Source: Dysgonomonas gadei ATCC BAA-286
GTDB taxonomy: Bacteria > Bacteroidota > Bacteroidia > Bacteroidales > Dysgonomonadaceae
Assembly: GCF_000213555.1 (NCBI RefSeq)
Contig: NZ_GL891981.1
Coordinates: 403,012 to 467,011 of the forward strand
Reading direction: 5' to 3'
DNA: 64,000 bases
Position 1 is the stretch's first letter; the number at the start of each line of letters is the position of its first letter. A program made the translations under genes and the position numbers. Below are positions 54,493 to 62,340 of this stretch, one piece after another. The notes under the pieces were generated by a model. It worked only from the letters and a program-made list of their open reading frames with translations. It was not told where the DNA came from and did no database searches.

Positions 54493-55581
54493 TTAAGAAT
54501 AAATATCTTGTAAGTTGTTTGTTTTCAGCTGGTAACAAAAAGGATTATGCTTTGCTACATGCGTGCTGAGCCGTTTTTTTATTCCGCACAGATTTGCTAT
54601 TTCCTTCAGGTATTCATTCATCTTTTGATTGGTATGAATCGGCAAGAGCTTCCCATCCAGATGCTTATACTTATTGAGTATCATTTCAGGTACTTCCAGC
54701 AATGGTATATTTGCCTGAACAGAGGACTTCTGACGATAGAGCCGAATCCATTTCTGCCCGAATTCATCCTCCTGAATATTATCTTCTGTAAGATTAGCAG
54801 CATCTATGTATGCGACTCCGGTGAAGCACTGAAAGAGAAAAACGTCACGCACTTCTTCCAGTCTTTTTGCTTCAAATTTTTGACTCATAAGTTTCTTTAT
54901 TTCTGACTCCAGGAGATATTCCTTATCGACAGATTTGTATCCGAGTCTGTAATCTACAAATAGATCAGTTGTGATATATCTATTCTTGAATGCCTCTGAT
55001 AGTATCTGTTTCAGGTATCGCAGATGTTTTACTGTAGAATTATGTCCGCAATCACATTTGGAACGAAGATATGTTTCATAGTCAAGTACAAACTGAAAGT
55101 TTACATCCCTGACAGGAATATCTTTCTTTTTATATTGGTATTCGAGAAAGTCCTCTATTCGCTTTTTGGTAGCAGTATATTTGCTAAGGGTAGTATCACG
55201 GATAACTTTTCCGACAAGATTTCGTTTCTGTTCCACTTTCTTGTCGTACAGCATGATTAAGGTATATTGCTGTATCTCTATACCCAAATATGAATCACGT
55301 AGTTTTTCGGGAGTTACATAACCATCACGGTCATATAGGTTATTGTAATGAGTTTTCAGATCTCCTCGGATTTTATCTAATTCATCATTTGCATCTTTGG
55401 CATCTTTTGACCTTCCCATGAGTCGTCCAATAGGATTCCATAAGGTAGGATTAACAGCTGTTTTTGAATTAAATTCTACCGATTTTCCGGCAATGGTCAC
55501 ACGAACAATAACTGTAGCCAAACCGTCTTTGTTAAGTCTTGCTTTTCTAACTAAAAATAGAACTCGATAAGTACTTTTCAT
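54493..55581 (-). pseudogene. Tyrosine integrase truncated before the catalytic HxxR box
   Basis: The frame encodes 362 residues of a Bacteroidetes mobile-element tyrosine recombinase. Present are the arm-binding N-terminus (YRVLFLVRKARLNKDGLATV), the SAM-like core-binding domain (about 120-220) and the start of the catalytic domain (VFLFQCFTGVAYIDAANLTE). The catalytic part ends at LSTHVAKHNPFCYQL; intact relatives continue as HVARHTFATT with HxxR, the GH box and the Tyr nucleophile near residue 400. All of these are missing, replaced by unrelated sequence and a stop. The enzyme should be inactive. It sits at one side of the defence region, so it probably once mobilised it. Confidence 0.75.
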
Positions 55582-55694
55582 TTCTTTTCTCTTTTAATTC
55601 GACAAATTTATTACTCGAAACCAAGAGATTAAGAATCCTGAAAGTGGACAAAAACTGTCATATTAAGACAATGTAAATCATTGAGTTATCCTAT

Positions 55695-55736
55695 AAATCG
55701 TGGACAGTTTTTCTGGGGTCATTTTGTCCACGATTT
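55695..55736. repeat. 12-base inverted repeat upstream of the integrase
   Basis: AAATCGTGGACA (55695-55706) and TGTCCACGATTT (55725-55736) are perfect complements separated by 18 bases, 114 bases upstream of the integrase start. A third GTGGACA occurs at 55644-55650. This may be an operator or an integrase/excisionase arm site. Function is inferred from position only. Confidence 0.5.
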
Positions 55737-55802
55737 GCCCACGGATAGGTTGTCTCAACATGTCAATTTTTGTCTTGTTTTGTCAATCATGGAAATAAAA
55801 AA

Positions 55803-55830
55803 AGTCTGACTATCTACTGATAATCAGACT
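55803..55830. terminator. Hairpin with flanking A- and T-rich runs (bidirectional terminator candidate)
   Basis: AGTCTGACTATC and GATAATCAGACT pair over 12 positions with one mismatch around TACT. AAAAAAAG precedes it and CTTTGTCTTTT follows, as expected for a terminator usable in both directions. It separates the integrase from the genes to its right. Confidence 0.6.
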
Positions 55831-56189
55831 CTTTGTCTTTTGTTGGCTTTCTTTGTCTTTCGACATTTCCACCTTTCGGTGGGCGTTGACGGATTTGGAG
55901 TGTCCTATCTAAGCCGTATGCTGTCAGTATTTTAACTATCGATGATTATATTCTACTCACTCGTTACTCACTCCGTTTTTAGAGTGTATTTTAAGAGAAT
56001 TTTTCCTCTTTAAGTGATAGACCAAAGGTAGGAAAATAAAGAATTAATCTATTATTATTTGCGAATATTTTTAATATTTTGGTTGTACTTGTTTGTACAC
56101 TTGCAAATACATCTCAGAAGGAAAACTTTTGAAACAATATCATTCATATTATTTGTTTCGAGACTTATTATATCCTGAAACAATTAAAT
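55831..56189. other. Gene-free region between terminator and defence block
   Basis: About 360 bases with no credible gene. It holds a small hairpin CCACC/GGTGG at 55869-55882. Around 56036-56160 the DNA is AT-rich. Nothing else was recognised. Confidence 0.5.
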
Positions 56190-57515
56190 TCATTTATCAT
56201 GGGTGGTCATTAACCTTATCATCTTACTTAGTAATGGTTTCGCTTTTATCTCAACATCTTTAGATTTATTGACCATATTTGAAAAAGCTATAAAAACAAG
56301 AAAAGCTTTCAATATTGCACCATCAACATCAGTTGTTATCAACGATTCATTATATTGTACCTGCAGAAATCCTGATATAGACAAGTATACGAAGTAAGCC
56401 AGATAGATGAGAAAATTCACATTATTTTTATTGATAACATAGAGAGCTAATTCTGTCTTGACAGCCTCATATTTATGATTTTCCCAATTCTTCAATGGTG
56501 AGTGTTCCTTTATTATCCAATGAATAAGTTTCGCTCCATGAACACTAACAATAGAGCCTATAGCAATCATAATGAAGAGCAATGTTTCCCATGACATATT
56601 CAGGTTAAACAGGAAATCTACGCTTTTTACTACCAATATAGGTATTCCGAATGCATATACTCCCAAGCACATATAACTCATCAAAATTGTCATTGCGGGA
56701 AACATCAATTCGAACCAGATTATAGTAATCCCTATTGGCCGCGAAACAATAAAATTGAATGATTTCAAGATCTTATTTTGACTTTTGCCAATTAGCGATT
56801 GAAAAGCCATAAAAACAACTATATATCCGATAAAGAATGCTATGGCTCTCCATTCAAATATAGTCATCAACCATAGGTATAGAAAAGCCAGCCCAGCACT
56901 TATACCAATAATTACAAATATGATCAATAAAAAAATTACTCTCTCAGGTATTTTAATTTTTGCCCATAGTTTGGCTATAGTTGTTGTCTCTATAGCCTTT
57001 CTATGTTTAGTATTAATGCATTTTACAGGTCTTTTTAGAAATTCGAAATATGCACTCTCTGTTTCTGTAGGTTTATGATATTTCAGTTCATATTCTAGAA
57101 CTTCGTCATTCGACAATAACACTAACATATAAGTGCCAGTTACAATACCGTATGTACCCTTTGAATCTTGATAAAACTTACGTCTCACTTCATAAACATC
57201 ATTATCAAACTTCTTTAATTCATTATGCAAACGTAAGTCTACATTCTTGTTCATCATCATCTCCTCTATCACTTCATTACTTTTACATGGATAAAAAGCC
57301 CAATACAAAAAGATGAACATAAATAAGAGTATCAGAGGGGACAAACTGTAGGTAGAGCCAACGTGCAGATACTCGCCAGTTACCACACAAAAAAAGAAAA
57401 CTCCAATAATTACAATTATCCATGGCTTCTCCATTGGTTGACGCATATCATAGCTAAAACATAAATTTCCCTCTCCGTTTTTCCACGTTTTTATTTTCTT
57501 TGTAGCCTTATTCAT
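56190..57515 (-). CDS. Multi-spanning membrane protein of unknown function, next to the defence operon
   Basis: This 441-residue protein belongs to no family I recognise. Hydrophobic segments lie at about 31-50, 57-75, 193-218, 224-242, 261-297 (long, probably two), 309-330, 366-385 and 400-416, so eight or nine membrane helices are likely. A soluble loop of about 115 residues (78-192) separates the first two helices from the rest and carries FDNDVYEVRRKFYQDSKGTY. No enzymatic motif was found. It lies 100 bases downstream of the AlbA_2 gene on the same strand and has similar AT-rich composition, so it may be the membrane arm of the defence cluster or a passenger. The function is unknown. Confidence 0.6.
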   Translation of the reverse strand: MNKATKKIKTWKNGEGNLCFSYDMRQPMEKPWIIVIIGVFFFCVVTGEYLHVGSTYSLSPLILLFMFIFLYWAFYPCKSNEVIEEMMMNKNVDLRLHNELKKFDNDVYEVRRKFYQDSKGTYGIVTGTYMLVLLSNDEVLEYELKYHKPTETESAYFEFLKRPVKCINTKHRKAIETTTIAKLWAKIKIPERVIFLLIIFVIIGISAGLAFLYLWLMTIFEWRAIAFFIGYIVVFMAFQSLIGKSQNKILKSFNFIVSRPIGITIIWFELMFPAMTILMSYMCLGVYAFGIPILVVKSVDFLFNLNMSWETLLFIMIAIGSIVSVHGAKLIHWIIKEHSPLKNWENHKYEAVKTELALYVINKNNVNFLIYLAYFVYLSISGFLQVQYNESLITTDVDGAILKAFLVFIAFSNMVNKSKDVEIKAKPLLSKMIRLMTTHDK

Positions 57516-57615
57516 GAGTGTTTTCTTAGTTTATAATAATAAATAATATCTATTTGGCTCCTTAATTCCCTCCCAGAATAAGGATTTGAATAGATTTATG
57601 TCTCATGAGATAGCA

Positions 57616-58959
57616 TTACAGCTTTTCTTTTAATTGTTTTCCCAAGATTGTTAAACGGTATTTCTGTAGTCGACTATTCGGCTTGTCGGGAATAGTCATT
57701 TCGACAAATCCTTGTTCCAATGCCGGCTTTAAGTAATCATACAAAAATGTAGGTCTGTGCTTTAGTTCTAAATCTAGCATTAATTCATTAGTCGTTTTTA
57801 CATCACTTCCTAATTCTTTAACTAACCTTTTGACTTGTTCGGTGACTTGTTCGGTGACTTGTTCGGTGACTTGTTCGGTGACTTGTTTTGATGCCGGAAA
57901 AGTCATGCGTATGAAGTTATCCAGAAAACGGAAACATTCTCTTCCGTATGACTGCAAAATACGAGGAACACCCGAACCGAGCTGTTCTACCAATTCCAAG
58001 TCTTTGAAAATGCGCATAATCTCTTTGTTTCGAGGCATGGAGATTCCTTCAAAGAAATCTTTCTCAGACAAACCATCGGGTAACTCTCCATAAGAAGTAA
58101 TTTCAATACGGTCGTCGAAGAACTCAATCTTTGGTGGAACTTCTCGTGTGTAATCGTTATGTACAATAGAGTTAATGATGGCTTCACGCAAAGCAATCAT
58201 GTCCCAAAGTCGAGTTTCAATACGTTCTTTTGGGGTTATTCTGGCAAAAGTCTTATTTTCCAATTCGACTTTGTCCAACATTTGTTTGGTGGCTTTCACT
58301 AAAGAACAATAGCCATACTCATAGTTTTCAGACAGATGAACACGATCTTTGCCATTGTATTTAGCTACCTTCATCGACATTCCATTTGAATCAGCCATCA
58401 GGTAGGCAATATAATTGAATTTTCCTTCATCTGTTAACAGTTCCAGACTTTTTGCAAATTGTTCGTTCAACGTTTTACCCGCAGCTTCATAATAAATCTT
58501 CAATTGTGCAAAAGTTAGGTCTTGACGTGGCGATTGTATCCGACCTAAAGAGTTACGGACACGTTTTGAAAAAAGATATTCGATTTGTCGTGCTGTCATT
58601 GGCTCCGCGGCAGTTCCAGTCCGGATATAACATCCTTTCTCTGACATTCCAAGCTTCTTGATATAGTATGGCTTCTCCGTCCCACTGGCAAGGGTAATCT
58701 TAATGATATCTTTGGAGTCGACATTCTCAACCGATACATCAAACAAACCCATGCAAGACGGCATGATATTATTTTTCAAGCGGTCTTTGATTTTGAGCAT
58801 ATCGCTATCAATATCAGAAACGCCAACAGCTTTTCCTGTTTTGTCGATTCCGATATAAATAACGCCACCTTCTTTATAATTCAGAAAAGCAACTGCTTCT
58901 TTTTCTAAATCATCAGTGAGTTGTTGTTTGTATTCTATACGATTGGTTTCTGGATTCAT
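57616..58959 (-). CDS. AlbA_2 (Schlafen-like) / RecG-like C-terminal putative DNA-binding protein
   Basis: This 447-residue protein starts with an AlbA_2 domain (about 5-125: NRIEYKQQ, AVAFLNYKEGGVIYIGIDKTG, GCYIRTGTAAEPM). A RecG-like ATP-binding C-terminal domain (about 250-345) follows, with LREAIINSIVHNDYT, IEFFDDRIEITSYGEL and NKEIMRIFKDLELVEQLGSGVPRI. A QVTE tandem repeat at about 357-376 leads to a C-terminal winged-helix-like part (ELKHRPTFLYDYLKPALEQG). Such proteins are usually regulators or accessory nucleic-acid-binding factors and are frequent in defence islands. It starts 32 bases after HerA, so it is probably co-transcribed. Its exact role here is unknown. Confidence 0.75.
   Translation of the reverse strand: MNPETNRIEYKQQLTDDLEKEAVAFLNYKEGGVIYIGIDKTGKAVGVSDIDSDMLKIKDRLKNNIMPSCMGLFDVSVENVDSKDIIKITLASGTEKPYYIKKLGMSEKGCYIRTGTAAEPMTARQIEYLFSKRVRNSLGRIQSPRQDLTFAQLKIYYEAAGKTLNEQFAKSLELLTDEGKFNYIAYLMADSNGMSMKVAKYNGKDRVHLSENYEYGYCSLVKATKQMLDKVELENKTFARITPKERIETRLWDMIALREAIINSIVHNDYTREVPPKIEFFDDRIEITSYGELPDGLSEKDFFEGISMPRNKEIMRIFKDLELVEQLGSGVPRILQSYGRECFRFLDNFIRMTFPASKQVTEQVTEQVTEQVTEQVKRLVKELGSDVKTTNELMLDLELKHRPTFLYDYLKPALEQGFVEMTIPDKPNSRLQKYRLTILGKQLKEKL
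57831..57887 (-). repeat. 12-base tandem repeat coding QVTE
   Basis: The unit TGACTTGTTCGG is repeated four times plus a partial copy without change. On the coding strand it gives QVTEQVTEQVTEQVTEQV. The unit is a multiple of three, so gain or loss by slippage would change linker length without a frameshift. Confidence 0.85.
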
Positions 58960-58991
58960 TTGCTACAGTACATTTATAAAGTGTATTCGCT

Positions 58992-60671
58992 TTATTTATA
59001 CCACTCTATTTTCAACTCATTAAAATCGATATTTTTCCATTCCTCTTTCCATAATTTCCAATAAGGAATGTCATTTGACGATGGGGCTAAATCACATTTT
59101 TCGATTTGTACAATAGAGGGTAAAACGACAGATTCTCCCATCAGTAAGGCTTCCCCTGCTTTGAGAGTTGGTAATTCGTCAATAATGTTACCTAATGTGT
59201 CTGGAAGCAACTTTTTTACATAATTTTGGTCATTTGGATTTGTAAGCCTCATGGCAATAAAATTATTACACTGAGAGAAAATTGTTTCAGAGATTTCGGA
59301 AGGTCTTTGACTTGCTAAAAGTAAGGTAACACCATATTTTCGACCTTCTTTTGCAATTCTTTCTATTGAAGTTTTAGAAGCTCTATATTTTGACAGTTCG
59401 CTATTTGGAACATACTTATGTGCTTCCTCAAAAACAAGTAAAATAGGGATGTCATTGTTAATTTTCTCATTTGAATCTTTTGAACACCTCAATCTTTTAT
59501 AAAAATATCCGTATTCAAAAATTATTCTAGAAATAAGAGATACAGTAATACTTAAAACCTCAAAAGGAACGCCACTTAAATCTATAATTGTTACATTTGA
59601 CTGACCAGTAGTGGTATATCCCATCAGTTGCTGTAATGTCTCTTCAAAAGTTATTTTTTTAGAATCTTCTCCTAATAAGAAATTCATTCTTCTGTCATTA
59701 GTTTTATTCTCTAATCTATTGACAAAGTTCGTCAATTTTCCATATAAGCTTCCTTGAGTTGTTTTAGGTTGTCCTTTTTTTTCTCCAGAAGCATATACTT
59801 CTCCGGTTTCAATTATTTCACTATTTTTGTCTTGAGCATATTTTAATATTTCATTAATGTCGAAATAAAGAGCAGAATCATAATGAATTTTACTTTTCTC
59901 CTCAGCACTTCCTTTAAAATACTTTTTTCGATTATCCACTACAGATTCTTTGAATATATACCGTTGATTGTGGTCATTTGCTTCTGTATCTATAAACATT
60001 TCTTGAAGCTCATCGCTATTAAGTAACCAATATGGCAAAACAAGGTTACTAATATCAATATAGTTCGCATTGGGAAATGCTGATTTATACTCTGAGTGGA
60101 TATCAAATATAATGATATGAGAATTATTTAGAGAGAAATCTCCGCTTTTTCCTTCTACTGCCTTTTGTATTATTTTTGTAACAGTATGTGATTTTCCGGA
60201 GCCTGTAGAGCCTACAATTGCAATATGTTTATTGAAAAATTTTGTGCCATTAACAGGTACTTTTATTGAATGGTTACTAGATAAAGAAGAGAATATGAAT
60301 TTTTCTGACTCTTCTGTTGATTGCGTATAAATTTTGGATATCTCTTCTGCTGTTGCGGGTTCAACTTTTTTAGGAGGGATTGCAATAGAATCACCCCCCC
60401 TTTGAAACTCATCTCCTCGCAAAATCCCTAAAGGATTAGCTTCAACAAGATACTTTCTTGTTGGCTTATCATCTTTATCAACTCCAACTTCAATTGAGAA
60501 GTTTTCTATTATTGCTATTAAAATTGCATTTTCATTATCTGCAATTCTTAAATACGAACCCACTTTTAGTTCTTCTCCATCAATCTTAAAAGACTCTAAG
60601 TCATCTACTAAGATTTTTATTTTGTTTGGATATACAGAGATCACTTCTGCATTGATGATGTTTTCTGCCAT
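58992..60671 (-). CDS. HerA-type hexameric ATPase/translocase of an anti-phage pair
   Basis: This 559-residue protein has an N-terminal HAS-barrel-like domain (about 1-80), then a HerA/DUF87 ATPase core. The Walker A is GSTGSGKS at 154-161, preceded by FFNKHIAIV. Walker B is ILLVFEEAHKYVP near 410, followed by the RIAKEGRKYGVTLLLASQRP stretch of the HerA/FtsK superfamily. C-terminal FIAMRLTNPNDQNYVKKLLP is also typical. HerA forms hexamers that move DNA or activate partner nucleases; in bacterial defence it is paired with Sir2 or DUF4297 proteins. Here the gene directly upstream (13-base gap) is a DUF4297-like nuclease, so a joint complex is probable. Confidence 0.87.
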   Translation of the reverse strand: MAENIINAEVISVYPNKIKILVDDLESFKIDGEELKVGSYLRIADNENAILIAIIENFSIEVGVDKDDKPTRKYLVEANPLGILRGDEFQRGGDSIAIPPKKVEPATAEEISKIYTQSTEESEKFIFSSLSSNHSIKVPVNGTKFFNKHIAIVGSTGSGKSHTVTKIIQKAVEGKSGDFSLNNSHIIIFDIHSEYKSAFPNANYIDISNLVLPYWLLNSDELQEMFIDTEANDHNQRYIFKESVVDNRKKYFKGSAEEKSKIHYDSALYFDINEILKYAQDKNSEIIETGEVYASGEKKGQPKTTQGSLYGKLTNFVNRLENKTNDRRMNFLLGEDSKKITFEETLQQLMGYTTTGQSNVTIIDLSGVPFEVLSITVSLISRIIFEYGYFYKRLRCSKDSNEKINNDIPILLVFEEAHKYVPNSELSKYRASKTSIERIAKEGRKYGVTLLLASQRPSEISETIFSQCNNFIAMRLTNPNDQNYVKKLLPDTLGNIIDELPTLKAGEALLMGESVVLPSIVQIEKCDLAPSSNDIPYWKLWKEEWKNIDFNELKIEWYK

Positions 60672-60684
60672 AGTGTGCTATTTG

Positions 60685-61896
60685 TTATATGATTTCTTTA
60701 ATTGTATCTATTTTTTCATATTGAATCTTTATATGTTTTATAAGCGGATTTGTGGGATCAAAGAAAGGAGTTGAAAAATAAAATTGATATATTTCTTTTG
60801 TCTTACCACGCTCATTGAGTATAAATTCTAAATTTTCAAGGGAATCTATTATTCTAAGACTTATTTTATTTGTATAGTTTGCTTCTTGGCGTATATTATT
60901 CAAACAAAATGAAGCACCTTTGAAGCTGTATCCATCAACAAATTGGAAATTGTCTTTTTGAAACTCTGTCTTCAATTCAATCATGTCACTTTCTGTGATA
61001 TTATGAATATAAACATAAGGACAAAACGGGTTAAGAGTTCTTTGCGACAACTTTGACCATTTACGAGATATTGTTAAAAGTAAGTCTTTTAACTCACTCT
61101 TTGAAAAATTAGCTTCAGGCGCAATTAAAAAGAAACGCTCATAAGGGGGAATGTTAAGTATGGTGAAATATTTTTCTCTTAAAGATTTGTAATGAGCTTT
61201 ATCTCCTCTTTTAAGTTGCAGAAACCACTTGTGAAATAAAATCTCTTTTCTATTTATTTGAGCGATAAACTCTCCCTTTGTTAAGTAACGCAAATTTACA
61301 TCACTATTTTTTGCTTTATGACTTATTAGCCTCAATGCATTGTTGTAAAAATAATGTTCAGCTTCAAAATCGTCACAATTGAACAATGACATCAAAGATG
61401 AAATAATATTACCATATTGGATTGTGTCTTTTTCTGCATGTATATCTACAGTAAGTAATGATAGAAAATCTGTCAAATCGGTATCATCTAACCCTAATTC
61501 CTCATAATGTTTTTTAGTTATCTTATCTTTCTTGTATGTAAGAAAATGTGTTTTTAAAAAATCTATAGTAATAGGTAATGTTAGTTTGTTCTGACCAGAA
61601 TTATAATAACCATATATTTTATAATTAATCCGAAAATCTGTCCCATTTTTTACACTGTAATAGTGATTTAACATCAAACGAATTGGCTTTGCTATTACTG
61701 AGTGATTGTATTCTGTTCCTGCATAATATTTACATTGGACAGTTATATTTTCAGTGCAAGAATGTACGTCAACATCTTCAATGTTTTCTATGGTTATAGA
61801 ATCATTATCATTTGTCAATCCCAATATGTTTTTGATTGTATAATCAAATTGATAGATATACCCAGCAATTGTTTCCGTAGCCGCTCTTCCTGCCAT
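60685..61896 (-). CDS. DUF4297-like PD-(D/E)XK nuclease, partner of HerA
   Basis: This 403-residue protein opens with AGYIYQFDYTIKNIL, the Gly-Tyr-x-Tyr-Gln start of DUF4297/Cap4-type nucleases. Next comes IENIEDVDVHS (Asp41, Asp43), then ITVQCKYY (Gln54-x-Lys56). This D...QxK pattern is the PD-(D/E)XK core of dsDNA nucleases. The C-terminal 300 residues are not assigned to a family; they may form the HerA contact or a sensor. The gene lies 3 bases after the XRE gene and 13 before HerA, so translation may be coupled. Nuclease activity on invading or total DNA is inferred from family and context. It could also be a more distant Cap4-like protein. Confidence 0.65.
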   Translation of the reverse strand: MAGRAATETIAGYIYQFDYTIKNILGLTNDNDSITIENIEDVDVHSCTENITVQCKYYAGTEYNHSVIAKPIRLMLNHYYSVKNGTDFRINYKIYGYYNSGQNKLTLPITIDFLKTHFLTYKKDKITKKHYEELGLDDTDLTDFLSLLTVDIHAEKDTIQYGNIISSLMSLFNCDDFEAEHYFYNNALRLISHKAKNSDVNLRYLTKGEFIAQINRKEILFHKWFLQLKRGDKAHYKSLREKYFTILNIPPYERFFLIAPEANFSKSELKDLLLTISRKWSKLSQRTLNPFCPYVYIHNITESDMIELKTEFQKDNFQFVDGYSFKGASFCLNNIRQEANYTNKISLRIIDSLENLEFILNERGKTKEIYQFYFSTPFFDPTNPLIKHIKIQYEKIDTIKEII

Positions 61897-61899
61897 GTC

Positions 61900-62103
61900 T
61901 TAATTTTTATTTATTCTTACCAATAGCTCTCTCATATCCACATCCAACGCTTTCGCAATTGCAAATAGTGTCTCAAGTGATGGTTGAGACACATTTGCAC
62001 ACCAACGAGAAACTGTAGCTTCATTCTTTCCCAATGTTTCAGCAAGCCACTTGCCAGTCTTCTTTTGCTCTACAAGTACAACTTTTAATCTATTCAATTC
62101 CAT
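61900..62103 (-). CDS. XRE-family HTH regulator leading the defence operon
   Basis: This 67-residue protein is almost wholly a Cro/C1-type helix-turn-helix: LAETLGKNEATVSRWCANVS is the recognition unit and LETLFAIAKALDVDMRELLV the closing helices. It is the first gene of the operon, 3 bases before the nuclease gene. A GCAAAT-N6-ATTTGC palindrome overlaps the -7 box upstream, so it probably represses its own operon and limits nuclease toxicity until infection. That role is inferred from layout. Confidence 0.85.
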   Translation of the reverse strand: MELNRLKVVLVEQKKTGKWLAETLGKNEATVSRWCANVSQPSLETLFAIAKALDVDMRELLVRINKN

Positions 62104-62126
62104 TTGCTATATTCTTGATGTGTTTT

Positions 62127-62158
62127 GCAAATATATTGATTTGCGCTTAGACTACCAA
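62127..62158 (-). promoter_or_regulatory. Promoter of the XRE-nuclease-HerA operon with overlapping operator
   Basis: On the minus strand TTG (62158-62156) and TATATTTG (62135-62128) fit the Bacteroides -33/-7 pattern with about 20 bases between them. The palindrome GCAAAT (62127-62132) ... ATTTGC (62139-62144) covers the -7 box, and another ATTTGC lies at 62102-62107 over the XRE start codon. A repressor bound here would block transcription, which suits XRE autoregulation. Confidence 0.65.
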
Positions 62159-62213
62159 TAGGCTTAACTTTTAGTTTTCAACTTTTTATTGTTTCGTTCC
62201 CCAAGCGAGCAGA

Positions 62214-62340
62214 CGGTAGAAGTTATTCTCGTGCCGTTGGTTATTCCCGCGTGCTTCCGCCTTCCAAACGGCTGGGAAGCATGAGCGGGAAATAACCGAC
62301 ATAGGCGCGGGAAATAACTTCGGGAACAATCACACTACCG
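62214..62340. repeat. Large nested palindrome, possible oriT or terminator
   Basis: Several complementary arms are nested: CGGTAG/CTACCG outermost (62214-62219 and 62335-62340), GAAGTTATT/AATAACTTC (62219-62227 and 62313-62321), GGTTATTCCCGC/GCGGGAAATAACC (62239-62250 and 62285-62297, one bulge) and GCTTCC/GGAAGC (62253-62258 and 62275-62280). GCGGGAAATAAC also occurs twice as a direct repeat. It lies directly between the relaxase-type gene and the defence operon. It could be a transfer origin, a terminator or both. Confidence 0.55.

Noticed and set aside
54440..54600. Attachment site near the broken integrase end
   Set aside because: A short direct repeat (GTGCAAAAT twice) and a loose GTTnnTTTG-like string are present, but no matching copy was found at another element boundary in the window.
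54547..54906. Plus-strand open frame of 119 codons
   Set aside because: It lies antisense to the integrase, whose family motifs are clear on the minus strand.
57831..57887. Short regular repeats resembling a mini CRISPR array
   Set aside because: There are no spacers; the copies are head-to-tail and encode QVTE in a protein. No CRISPR array or cas gene was seen in the window.
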